A stretch of DNA of 54,641 nt, from positions 1 to 54,641 of the forward strand of contig JAOAIJ010000025.1 in the NCBI GenBank assembly GCA_026414765.1, written 5' to 3'. Numbering within the stretch: position 1 is the first letter of the stretch; each line of letters begins with the position of its first letter. Shown here piece after piece: positions 8,686 through 16,227 of the stretch. The notes beneath the pieces are model-generated. The model did not search any database. It had not been told where the DNA came from and was given only the letters and a program-made list of their open reading frames with translations. The translations under genes were made by a program, and so were the position numbers. This stretch comes from Clostridia bacterium. Its GTDB lineage: Bacteria > Bacillota > Clostridia > Acetivibrionales > DSM-27016.

Positions 8686-9228
8686 ATGCAGGACAGTTAT
8701 GCTGGAACAGTTAGGACTGGGCTTAAAGCAAGGGATATAGTAATAACGGGATTATTAATAGCACTTGTTTTTATATCAACGAAGTTTATTAATATAACAT
8801 TACCTGTATCCATAAACGGAGGTCTGATCCATCTTGGAAATGTGGCATTATTCATGTCAGCCATAGTATTCGGGGGAAGGAAAGGTGCAGCAGCCGGAGC
8901 ATTCGGGATGGCTTTGTTTGATATCATGTCACCTTATGCTGCCTGGGCTCCTTTTACTTTTATTGTAAGAGGGATTATGGGTTATATTATCGGATCTGTG
9001 GCGCATGCCAAAGGAAAGAATGGGAATAATGTTATACTGAATACAGCCGCAATTGTATTGGGTGGTATTTGGATGATGGCAGGATATTACCTTACAGAAG
9101 TTGTTTTATACGGAAACTGGATAGCTCCCGTCACTTCAATACCCGGCAATGTTACACAGATAGTGATAGGTGCGATACTTGGTTTGCCTGCCGCTTTTGC
9201 ACTTAAGAAGATTAAACTTCCGGTTTAG
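8686..9228 (+). CDS. ECF transporter S component (paralogue of preceding one)
   Basis: The 180-aa membrane protein opens with KARDIVITGLLIALVFISTKFI and has WAPFTFIVRGIMGYIIGSVA, paralleling FAPVTFVVKGIEGYLVG in the upstream gene. Both also share LGGIWMMAGYYLTE/MGALTMAAGYFVSE and (L/I)PGN(L/V).Q segments. This points to tandem duplication followed by divergence. The ATG at 8686 follows GGAAGGGGGG; a longer open reading from 8596 includes the promoter. It has its own promoter and is followed after 16 bases by the aminotransferase, so the two are probably one operon and may share a substrate. Confidence 0.85.
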   Translation: MQDSYAGTVRTGLKARDIVITGLLIALVFISTKFINITLPVSINGGLIHLGNVALFMSAIVFGGRKGAAAGAFGMALFDIMSPYAAWAPFTFIVRGIMGYIIGSVAHAKGKNGNNVILNTAAIVLGGIWMMAGYYLTEVVLYGNWIAPVTSIPGNVTQIVIGAILGLPAAFALKKIKLPV

Positions 9229-9244
9229 GAATGGAGTGGTGTAG

Positions 9245-10381
9245 GTGAAGATTCCATTATTAATGACCCCAGGACCAACATATGTACATGAAGAGGTCAG
9301 AAGTGCCATGGCCAGAGAGATAACAAACCCGGACCTGGATCCGGACTTTTATGAGTTTTATAAGGAGACATCTGATGCTTTAAAAGCTTTAATGAAAACC
9401 CGGAATGATATTCTTATTCTGAGCGGAGAGGGAATACTGGGACTGGAAGCGGCATGCTGCTCTGTTATTGAGCCTGGCGACAGGATTTTATGCATAGATA
9501 ACGGTATTTTCGGGAAGGGTTTCGGAGATTTTGCTTCCATGTATGGAGGAGAAGTTACATACTTTACGGATAAATACCGACATGCAATAGATGTTGACAA
9601 ACTGAAAAGCTTTCTGGAAAAGGACAGCAGCTTTAAGGCTGCTACCTTGGTACATTGTGAAACACCTTCAGGAATAACAAACCCTGTTAAGGACATTTGC
9701 ATTCTTCTGAAGCAGTATGGAATACTGAGCATTGTTGATTCCGTATCGGCTATAGGCGGTGAGGAGCTGTCGGTTGATGAATGGGGCATGGACATTGTGT
9801 TGGGCGGTTCACAAAAATGCTTATCTGCGCCTCCCGGCCTCACTTTTCTTAGTGTAAGCCATGATGCATGGAAAAAGATACTTGGCAGAAAAGCACCGAT
9901 AACAGGCTTTTATTGCAATTTGTCCCACTGGAAAAACTGGTATCAGGACAAGTGGTTTCCTTACACTCAGCCCATAAGCGATATATATGCACTTAAGGCT
10001 GCTGTCGACAGACTGACAAAGGATAAAAGCTATATTTCAAGACACAGGATTGCTGCTGAAGCTGTAAGAAACAGCATCCGTGCAGCAGGCTTGGAGTTGT
10101 ATCCTTTAAGTGGATTTTCAAATACGGTATCTACAATTATGGTTCCGGAAGGCATAAAATTTTCTGAGATAAATAATATAATGCTTAGCGAGCATAATGT
10201 AATGATCGCAGGAGCTTTTGACTTTCTAAAGGATAAAGTGATGCGAATAGGACATATGGGGGAGAACTGTTCTATAAATAAAATTAAAGCGGCTTTGGAT
10301 GCTCTTGATGATACTTTAGCAAAGCTGAAACACAGAACCAATGCTAAAATGAGTGAGGTTTTTGCCAAAAGCTTGGTATAG
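9245..10381 (+). CDS. Class V PLP-dependent aminotransferase (alanine-glyoxylate / serine-pyruvate type)
   Basis: The 378-aa fold-type I enzyme starts with MTPGPTYVHEEV, the family N-terminal signature. Cofactor-binding features are SGEGILGLEAA (phosphate loop), HCETPSGITNPV, the aspartate in SIVDSVSAIGG and the Schiff-base lysine in GGSQKCLSAPPG. The C-terminal RIGHMGENCS motif is also typical. Members transaminate alanine or serine with glyoxylate, or act on 2-aminoethylphosphonate or purine-catabolism intermediates. The start is GTG at 9245, with GGAGTGG upstream. Coupling to an ECF transporter gene 16 bases upstream suggests it uses or salvages the imported compound; the exact substrate cannot be read from sequence. 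Confidence 0.85.
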   Translation: MKIPLLMTPGPTYVHEEVRSAMAREITNPDLDPDFYEFYKETSDALKALMKTRNDILILSGEGILGLEAACCSVIEPGDRILCIDNGIFGKGFGDFASMYGGEVTYFTDKYRHAIDVDKLKSFLEKDSSFKAATLVHCETPSGITNPVKDICILLKQYGILSIVDSVSAIGGEELSVDEWGMDIVLGGSQKCLSAPPGLTFLSVSHDAWKKILGRKAPITGFYCNLSHWKNWYQDKWFPYTQPISDIYALKAAVDRLTKDKSYISRHRIAAEAVRNSIRAAGLELYPLSGFSNTVSTIMVPEGIKFSEINNIMLSEHNVMIAGAFDFLKDKVMRIGHMGENCSINKIKAALDALDDTLAKLKHRTNAKMSEVFAKSLV

Positions 10382-10420
10382 AAATATTTTACTTGATTAA
10401 AAAACTGCACAACTGATAAA

Positions 10421-10463
10421 ATAAATATAAAAGCTGCTTATTTAGCAGCTTTTATATTTATAT
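10421..10463 (+). terminator. Terminator after aminotransferase
   Basis: A perfect 18-bp stem (10421-10438 with 10444-10461) has a five-base loop and an A/T-rich base. Confidence 0.85.
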
Positions 10464-10504
10464 ACGAACACTTTTGTTAAGGCATATCAGAAGCGGAGGC
10501 ATAT

Positions 10505-11239
10505 ATGAAACTTACCATATTGGGAAACAACGGTCCTTTTCCTGCAGCAGGTGGAGCCTGCTCGGGTTACCTGGTACAGGAGGGGAGTACAAATCTCCTG
10601 ATAGATTGCGGTAACGGTGTATTGAGCAACCTGCAAAAAATAATAAACATAGAGGATCTGGATGCAATTATTCTTACTCATCTTCATAGCGACCATATAT
10701 CTGATATGATGGTCTTGAAGTATGCCATACAAGTTAAAAAGGACAAGGGAGCTTTAAACAAAACCTTTAACGTCTTTGCCCCGCAAGAGCCAGCTGAGGA
10801 ATACAAACGGATCAATATAAAAAACGTGTTTGAGATGCATCCTGTTACTGAAGAATTGAAGCTTCAGTTTGGTATACTTAAAGTCTCGTTTAGAGAAATG
10901 AAGCATCCTGTCAAGTGTTATGGAATTTCGGCAGACAATGGAAGCAAACGATTTGTTTTTTCCGGAGATACTGCCTGGAATGAAAACATAATTGATTTTT
11001 CGATGAATGCGGATTTGTTGATGCTGGATGCCGGCTTATTAACAAAGGATAAATCCAGTGAAGATGTTCCACATCTTACAGCAGCAGAATGCGGTATGAT
11101 AGCTGCAAGGGCGGAAGTCAAGCGTCTGATTCTTACACATTTCTGGCCTGAGTATGAACTGAGCGAAATTTTAGGCGAGGCAAGACAATATTTTCAGAAT
11201 GCTGAATTGTCTAAGCTTTTAAACAGTTATGAGATATAA
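10505..11239 (+). CDS. MBL-fold metal-dependent hydrolase (RNase Z-like branch)
   Basis: The 244-aa protein has the metallo-beta-lactamase motif THLHSDHISD at about residues 59-68, a further histidine in MKHPVKCYG, the metal-bridging aspartate in FSGDTAW and the terminal histidine in LTHFWPEY. The fold resembles ribonuclease Z and cyclic phosphodiesterases, but the exosite of true RNase Z is not evident. Members hydrolyse phosphodiester or lactone bonds in the cytosol. The ATG has GGAGG about five bases upstream. It lies alone between two terminators, so it is likely monocistronic. The function beyond the superfamily is unknown. Confidence 0.82.
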   Translation: MKLTILGNNGPFPAAGGACSGYLVQEGSTNLLIDCGNGVLSNLQKIINIEDLDAIILTHLHSDHISDMMVLKYAIQVKKDKGALNKTFNVFAPQEPAEEYKRINIKNVFEMHPVTEELKLQFGILKVSFREMKHPVKCYGISADNGSKRFVFSGDTAWNENIIDFSMNADLLMLDAGLLTKDKSSEDVPHLTAAECGMIAARAEVKRLILTHFWPEYELSEILGEARQYFQNAELSKLLNSYEI

Positions 11240-11270
11240 AAGCGCTTAATACTTGTAATGTTGAAAATAA

Positions 11271-11302
11271 AAGGGTGGACAATATTTATATTGCCCACCC
11301 TT
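11271..11302. terminator. Bidirectional terminator
   Basis: AAGGGTGG.CAATAT pairs with ATATTG.CCACCCTT, with A and T runs on the outside of both arms. It lies between the convergent MBL hydrolase and chemoreceptor genes. Confidence 0.85.
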
Positions 11303-11315
11303 GCTTTGTGTAATA

Positions 11316-12572
11316 TTATCTGATTTTATATCTCTTCAACTTCTTATCCAGCTCTTGAACCAGCATATCAAGACTTTCCGCGTCATGCTTCATGTCCTCG
11401 ATTGCTTTCAACTGATGTTCGGTGGTTGCTGCAACTTCCTGGCTGGAAGCGGCTGTTTGCTGAGATACAGATGAAATGTTTTCTATGGCAGATATAACTT
11501 CATCCTTATCATTTTGCATCTTTGTAACGGACTGGTTAACTTCATTTATTTTCGCTACTATTGATGTAATAGCATTTGCTATATCACTGAAAGCGCTATC
11601 GGTTTTATTAACCGCAAGGTTTTGATCCTGGGATACTTTTTTCATAATCTCCATTGACTGAATAGCAAGCTGTGATTCTTCCTGTATACTCTGCATCAGA
11701 ATGTTTATTTCTTCGGTGGATTTTCTGCTCTGATCAGCAAGTTTTCTTACTTCATCTGCTACTACAGCAAAGCTTTTCCCTGCCTCACCTGCTCTTGCTG
11801 CTTCGATTGATGCATTCAGAGCCAGCATATTTGTCTGCTCTGCTATGCTCTCTATGGATTCTACGAACAATCCTATATCTTTAGTTGTATTAGTAAGCTT
11901 TTCTACAACAGAGAATATCTTTTCTGTTGTTTCATAGTTTTCTTCAGACTTATTACGGAGGATACTGACTGAATCGAGACCGACATTGTTCAAACCATTT
12001 ATTTTTGTAGTTTCTGCCATTACGCCATTGTAGCTTTCATATACAAAATTGATTTGTTCGGAGAGCTTCTCAACCATCTGAACTCCCTGTTGTGCTTCTT
12101 GAGCCTGTTCTGAAGCACCTTTAGCAATTTCGTCAATGGTTTTTGAGATTTCCTCTATTGCAGATGACGCTTCCTGAGAAGTAGCGCTTACTTTTCTGGA
12201 AGATTGAATTATTGATAAAGACAAGGTGAAGAAGCTTTCAATCAAAGTACGGATATCACTGAGAACAACGTTTACTGTCGTGGACACCCCGCTAAGTACT
12301 TCGTAGCTTTTAGAATCAACAAGTCTTGAAAAATCGCCTTTTTTTATCAAATCCATTTCTTTTGAAAAACGGTCAACAAGCCTTTTTATTGACAGACTGA
12401 AAACTATCTTTACTGTAGTGGTTGTGATTACAGCCGATAAAATGAAGTAAAATAAGGGTGACCAGTGTTGTGTTGTTATTCCTGTGACGATTCCCCATAC
12501 AGCGCCCATGATGATTGATATAATCATAGCAACCTTAAAGGGATTAAAGTTTTTTTTGTCTGTTTCTTTCAT
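11316..12572 (-). CDS. Methyl-accepting chemotaxis protein lacking a large sensory domain
   Basis: The 418-aa protein begins with two closely spaced transmembrane helices (about residues 13-30 and 38-57) and no periplasmic-type ligand domain between them. A HAMP-like stretch ([18 protein letters not shown]) follows, then a long coiled-coil signalling domain. The highly conserved hairpin tip reads [21 protein letters not shown], with [15 protein letters not shown] after it. Such receptors signal to CheA-CheW. With no external domain it may sense membrane or cytoplasmic state, or act through a partner. No chemotaxis genes are nearby. Confidence 0.9.
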   Translation of the reverse strand: MKETDKKNFNPFKVAMIISIIMGAVWGIVTGITTQHWSPLFYFILSAVITTTTVKIVFSLSIKRLVDRFSKEMDLIKKGDFSRLVDSKSYEVLSGVSTTVNVVLSDIRTLIESFFTLSLSIIQSSRKVSATSQEASSAIEEISKTIDEIAKGASEQAQEAQQGVQMVEKLSEQINFVYESYNGVMAETTKINGLNNVGLDSVSILRNKSEENYETTEKIFSVVEKLTNTTKDIGLFVESIESIAEQTNMLALNASIEAARAGEAGKSFAVVADEVRKLADQSRKSTEEINILMQSIQEESQLAIQSMEIMKKVSQDQNLAVNKTDSAFSDIANAITSIVAKINEVNQSVTKMQNDKDEVISAIENISSVSQQTAASSQEVAATTEHQLKAIEDMKHDAESLDMLVQELDKKLKRYKIR

Positions 12573-13066
12573 ATGTATTTACCCCCAGTTAATATAACAG
12601 ATGATATTTTTACTTATCATAATAGTTTCGACGTTTTATATCAAAACTCCTTCTTATATATCTTTTTATTTTACAAAAAAATTTATTTTTTGTTACTTCA
12701 AATATACCACAAGTAAAAAGCAGCCTTTAAATCTCACTCTATAATTTAGTATTATTTTATAAATGGAAAAGTATGTCGAAATTCAGCGTATGCTAATTGT
12801 TTTTTGGTATGATATGGAATGATATGCTATAATATACATCAGTATGGCAAAGTTATCAATAATGCCGAAAATAGGTCATAGGAATTCAAATCATATATAT
12901 GGATTATTAAGTTGGAATATGAAATTTAGAATTTGGAGAACAAAAAGTCATTACTGGAGAAAAGCGTGAACAGATATAGGTTTACAGCCTGTAATGAGGT
13001 GTTGGGTGGAGCAGGCTCTTCTTTATAAGGAAGGGGTTGGGAGGCTCATGGAAAGGGGGAAGAGGT
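12573..13066. other. 494-bp gap between chemoreceptor and GNAT
   Basis: The gap is AT-rich and holds the upstream region of the leftward chemoreceptor gene plus a TATAAT-like box near 12830. I see no RNA gene, no repeat and no open frame with a convincing ribosome-binding site. The missing N-terminal half of the adjacent GNAT is not recognisable here in any frame. Confidence 0.5.
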
Positions 13067-13408
13067 ATGATAGGATATGTGATTCCAAAGCATTTCTGGA
13101 AAGACGAAGAGCACTTCTGCAATACAGGGATTGGATTCAGTCTGATTTGTGATGGAGAAATAGCAGCCACAGCATTTTCTGCTTTCAGATATGAAAACCA
13201 ACTGGAAATAGGAATTGAGACTTCAGAAAAGTACCGCGGCAAAGGTTTTGCATTTAGAGCTTGTGCTGCGCTGATAGATTACTGTATGGAAAACAGCCTT
13301 GAACCCGTTTGGGCTTGCAGAAGAGAAAATGAAGGATCATATAAATTAGCCCAAAAGCTTGGATTCGTACCTATCCGTTCTATTCCATATTATAGACTTC
13401 CAGTTTGA
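13067..13408 (+). CDS. GNAT family N-acetyltransferase, short form
   Basis: This 113-aa product holds the acetyl-CoA-binding half of a GNAT fold: EIGIETSEKYRGKGFAFRAC contains the R/Q-x-x-G-x-G/A loop, followed by CRRENEGSYKLAQKLGF. Family members of this branch (GNAT_acetyltran-like) are usually over 200 residues with an extra N-terminal domain, which is absent. Either this is a natural single-domain form or a 5'-truncated relic. I chose the ATG at 13067, with a purine-rich GGGGGAAGAGG just upstream; the frame is also open back to 13037. The substrate is unknown. The PHP gene follows 80 bases later. Confidence 0.65.
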   Translation: MIGYVIPKHFWKDEEHFCNTGIGFSLICDGEIAATAFSAFRYENQLEIGIETSEKYRGKGFAFRACAALIDYCMENSLEPVWACRRENEGSYKLAQKLGFVPIRSIPYYRLPV

Positions 13409-13490
13409 ATATTTTATATTTAGATTAATTGTGTAAATACTCATAAAGAAGATAAAATTAATAAATAAATTTGAAAGTGGAGATATTTAT

Positions 13491-14252
13491 ATGAAAATTG
13501 ACCTGCATCTACACACCAGTGAACGTTCTGTCTGCAGTACTGCCACGGCGGAGCAGCATATTTGTTCGGCGATTGAATACGGATTAGATGCAATTGTTAT
13601 TACTGACCATGACAAGCTGGTTCCCCTAGGGTATTTGATAGAATTGAATCAGAGACACAGACCGTTCAGGATATTCGGGGGAATAGAAATCAGAATTGCA
13701 GACTGTGGAGAGGATGTGCTGGTGCTGGGCTTGCAGGAGCCTGTTTTGGAGCAGAAACAGTGGCTATATGGGGAATTGCATGAGTATGTCGGGAAAATGG
13801 GCGGATTTATATGTCTTAACCACCCGTACAGGTATTCAAATGAAGTGAGGCTTGATGTCTGCAAATACAAACCAGATGCCATAGAAATACACTCAACAAA
13901 TATTGGCAGGTGTGATGAAGACATAATAAAGAATCTTGCCAGGAAGCTGAATACCAGACTTGTTAGCAATTCAGATGCGCACAGCCATTTGCACACTGGA
14001 ATATTTTATAATGATATATGGGGTAATCCTAAAACAGATGCGGAATTAGTCGCATTCCTTAAGAGGGGAATGTACAGTTTGGGGAGAGATGAAAACAGGA
14101 TTGAATGTTTTAATAAAAATGTGCATAAAAGGGAAGGGCTCATAAGGGACTTGATTGCCCAGGGCAAGACAGCAGAAGACTACAGTAAAATGACAGGGAA
14201 TTGGGCAGGGGAGTACAACAGAGTCGCAATGGGTAAGTCTTACATTATTTAA
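13491..14252 (+). CDS. PHP-domain metal-dependent phosphoesterase
   Basis: The 253-aa protein starts with the PHP signature IDLHLHTSERSVCS, continues with AIVITDHDKLVP and has a later metal-site stretch CLNHPYRY, an EIHSTNIGR and SNSDAHSHLHTG, which supply the conserved histidines and aspartates. PHP proteins hydrolyse phosphoesters such as 3',5'-nucleoside bisphosphate or short nucleotides. The C-terminal 50 residues carry no known domain. An RBS-like GTGGAGA lies upstream of the ATG. The role is not defined by neighbours. Confidence 0.82.
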   Translation: MKIDLHLHTSERSVCSTATAEQHICSAIEYGLDAIVITDHDKLVPLGYLIELNQRHRPFRIFGGIEIRIADCGEDVLVLGLQEPVLEQKQWLYGELHEYVGKMGGFICLNHPYRYSNEVRLDVCKYKPDAIEIHSTNIGRCDEDIIKNLARKLNTRLVSNSDAHSHLHTGIFYNDIWGNPKTDAELVAFLKRGMYSLGRDENRIECFNKNVHKREGLIRDLIAQGKTAEDYSKMTGNWAGEYNRVAMGKSYII

Positions 14253-14519
14253 TATTTTTTGGGATAATAGTCAGGTATTGTGGTATTAATAAAAAAGTAC
14301 TTAATTTTTTATCGTTTCATAAAATCTTCATAAAGAATATCTTGCAAGTCCGATGGGAAATTCATTCAAAAAACTGTATTTAAGCTAAATAAAATAATCC
14401 TGTACTGACGATGAAATTTGTTGTTTCTGATACCATGATTGCATAATATCGAACAAATGGATTTACAAATATCAATGCAAGTCTCCATAAGTTTTATAGC
14501 AATTTTATGATCAAAGTAA

Positions 14520-14554
14520 TTGACATGTATTGTATAATTGTATACAATTATACA
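14520..14554 (+). promoter_or_regulatory. Citrate synthase promoter with 24-bp perfect palindromic operator
   Basis: TTGACA (14520-14525), a 17-bp spacer and TACAAT (14543-14548) form a consensus sigma-A promoter. A perfect 24-bp palindrome at 14531-14554, centred on TTGTATACAA, covers the spacer and -10. GntR/FCD regulators commonly bind T-GT-AC-A palindromes of this form, and a GntR/FCD gene closes the same gene cluster at 18393. A 158-base leader runs from the palindrome to the ATG. The rest of the 454-bp gap upstream shows nothing I can name. Confidence 0.8.
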
Positions 14555-14706
14555 CATATACATACTAAATATATAACGAATTGTTATTAAAGCTGGTATT
14601 CTTTATATATTAAGAAGTCAATTAACTATTTTTGATGTGATATTGAGCAGATTCGTCTGACAGGGACTTTTCTGTTTTGTATTACAATTCTCTGAGGGGG
14701 TAAAAA

Positions 14707-16086
14707 ATGATAGAATTTAATAAAAAAACCAATACACTTGAGCAAACCCAATACAGGTATTCACTTCAGGATGTTTCAGAACCTAATCTTTATAGGGAAA
14801 TATTCAGCTATGACGAAATCCCTAAATGTACATTCAACCATAGAAGAGTTCCTATGCAGCCAGCAGATGAAATATGGATTACTGATACAACCTTCAGGGA
14901 CGGACAGCAGTCCAGAGCTCCTTACACTGTCGAACAGATAGTAAAGTTGTTTGATTATTTACATAAACTGGGTGGCCCGAATGGAATAATCAAGCAGTGC
15001 GAATTTTTCCTGTATAGTGACAGAGATAAAGAGGCTGTTTATAAATGTCAGGAGAGAGGCTATAAATTCCCTGAAGTTACAAGCTGGATCAGAGCAACTA
15101 AAAATGACTTTCAGCTGGCAAAAGATATGGGTATGAAGGAAAGTGGAATTTTAGTAAGCTGTTCGGATTACCACATATTTAAAAAGCTGAATATGACAAG
15201 AAGGCAGGCTTTGGATCACTACATGGGTATCATAAAGAGTGCTATTGAGGTTGGAATAAAGCCAAGATGTCACTTTGAAGATATTACCAGAGCAGATTTT
15301 TATGGCTTTGTTGTTCCTTTTGCATTAGAGTTAAGAAAGCTTATGGAAGACAGCGGTATGCCTATAAAAATCCGTGCATGTGATACACTTGGTTATGGAG
15401 TTTCATATCCGGGGGCTGCTCTCCCGAGAAGTGTTCCGGGAATTATTTATGGATTCAGGCATCACGCAGGATTCCCTAGCGAATTGATAGAATGGCACGG
15501 GCATAATGATTTCTATAAAGCAGTTTCTAATTCCGCTACTGCATGGATGTATGGAGCTTCCAGTGTAAACTGTTCTTTATTGGGTATCGGGGAGCGTACA
15601 GGCAATACGCCTCTTGAAGCAATGGTAATAGAATACGCCCAATTAAGAGGTACTACAGATGGGATGGATACTACTGTAATAACCGAGATTGCGGAGTACT
15701 ATGAAAAGGAAATCGGATATTCCATACCTTCGAGGACTCCTTTCGTAGGAAGGCACTTCAACGTGACACAAGCCGGTATCCATGCTGATGGTCTTCTAAA
15801 GGACGAAGAAATCTATAACATATTTGATACCACTAAACTGCTGAAAAGGCCAATAGGTGTCGCTATTAATCAGGGTTCAGGTTTGGCGGGAATAGCACAC
15901 TGGATAAACGGATATTTTGGTTTGACTGGAAGCAGGAAAATAGATAAGAAGGACGAGAGAGTAGTTACCATTAAGAATTGGGTAGACGAGCAATACAAGG
16001 GTGGTAGGGTTACGGCCATAGGTGATGACGAACTGGAAGAGGCTATAAGAACTATAGCACCGGATATATTTGATTTGGCTTTATAG
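14707..16086 (+). CDS. Re-citrate synthase (homocitrate-synthase-like)
   Basis: The 459-aa cytosolic enzyme of the DRE-TIM metallolyase family condenses acetyl-CoA with oxaloacetate. Visible motifs are ITDTTFRDGQQSRAP (catalytic arginine and metal aspartate), KPRCHFEDITRADF, RACDTLGYGVS and EWHGHNDFYKAVSN with the metal-binding H-x-H, plus GIGERTGNTPLE. The C-terminal segment GRHFNVTQAGIHADG is typical of the group. The length and sequence style fit the clostridial Re-citrate synthase first found in C. kluyveri, not isopropylmalate synthase. Aconitase directly downstream supports this. The pair feeds 2-oxoglutarate/glutamate synthesis. GAGGGGG lies upstream of the ATG. Confidence 0.9.
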   Translation: MIEFNKKTNTLEQTQYRYSLQDVSEPNLYREIFSYDEIPKCTFNHRRVPMQPADEIWITDTTFRDGQQSRAPYTVEQIVKLFDYLHKLGGPNGIIKQCEFFLYSDRDKEAVYKCQERGYKFPEVTSWIRATKNDFQLAKDMGMKESGILVSCSDYHIFKKLNMTRRQALDHYMGIIKSAIEVGIKPRCHFEDITRADFYGFVVPFALELRKLMEDSGMPIKIRACDTLGYGVSYPGAALPRSVPGIIYGFRHHAGFPSELIEWHGHNDFYKAVSNSATAWMYGASSVNCSLLGIGERTGNTPLEAMVIEYAQLRGTTDGMDTTVITEIAEYYEKEIGYSIPSRTPFVGRHFNVTQAGIHADGLLKDEEIYNIFDTTKLLKRPIGVAINQGSGLAGIAHWINGYFGLTGSRKIDKKDERVVTIKNWVDEQYKGGRVTAIGDDELEEAIRTIAPDIFDLAL

Positions 16087-16136
16087 TTGAAAGTTTAGAA
16101 ATTATAGATTATAGTAAAAAAGGAAATTAACATCAA

Positions 16137-16203
16137 ACTGATAGTGATTATGATAACAGGTAACTAAATTAACTCGTTTCTCTGTTATCTGGAAGCTATC
16201 AGT
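16137..16203 (+). promoter_or_regulatory. Two-tier hairpin between citrate synthase and aconitase genes
   Basis: ACTGATAG (16137-16144) pairs with CTATCAGT (16196-16203). Inside it, ATAACAG (16153-16159) pairs with CTGTTAT (16182-16188). The 141-bp gap may hold a processing or attenuation site. There is no T run, so it is not a simple terminator. Confidence 0.5.
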
Positions 16204-16227
16204 CATAATATAAGGGGGAAGTCAGCA

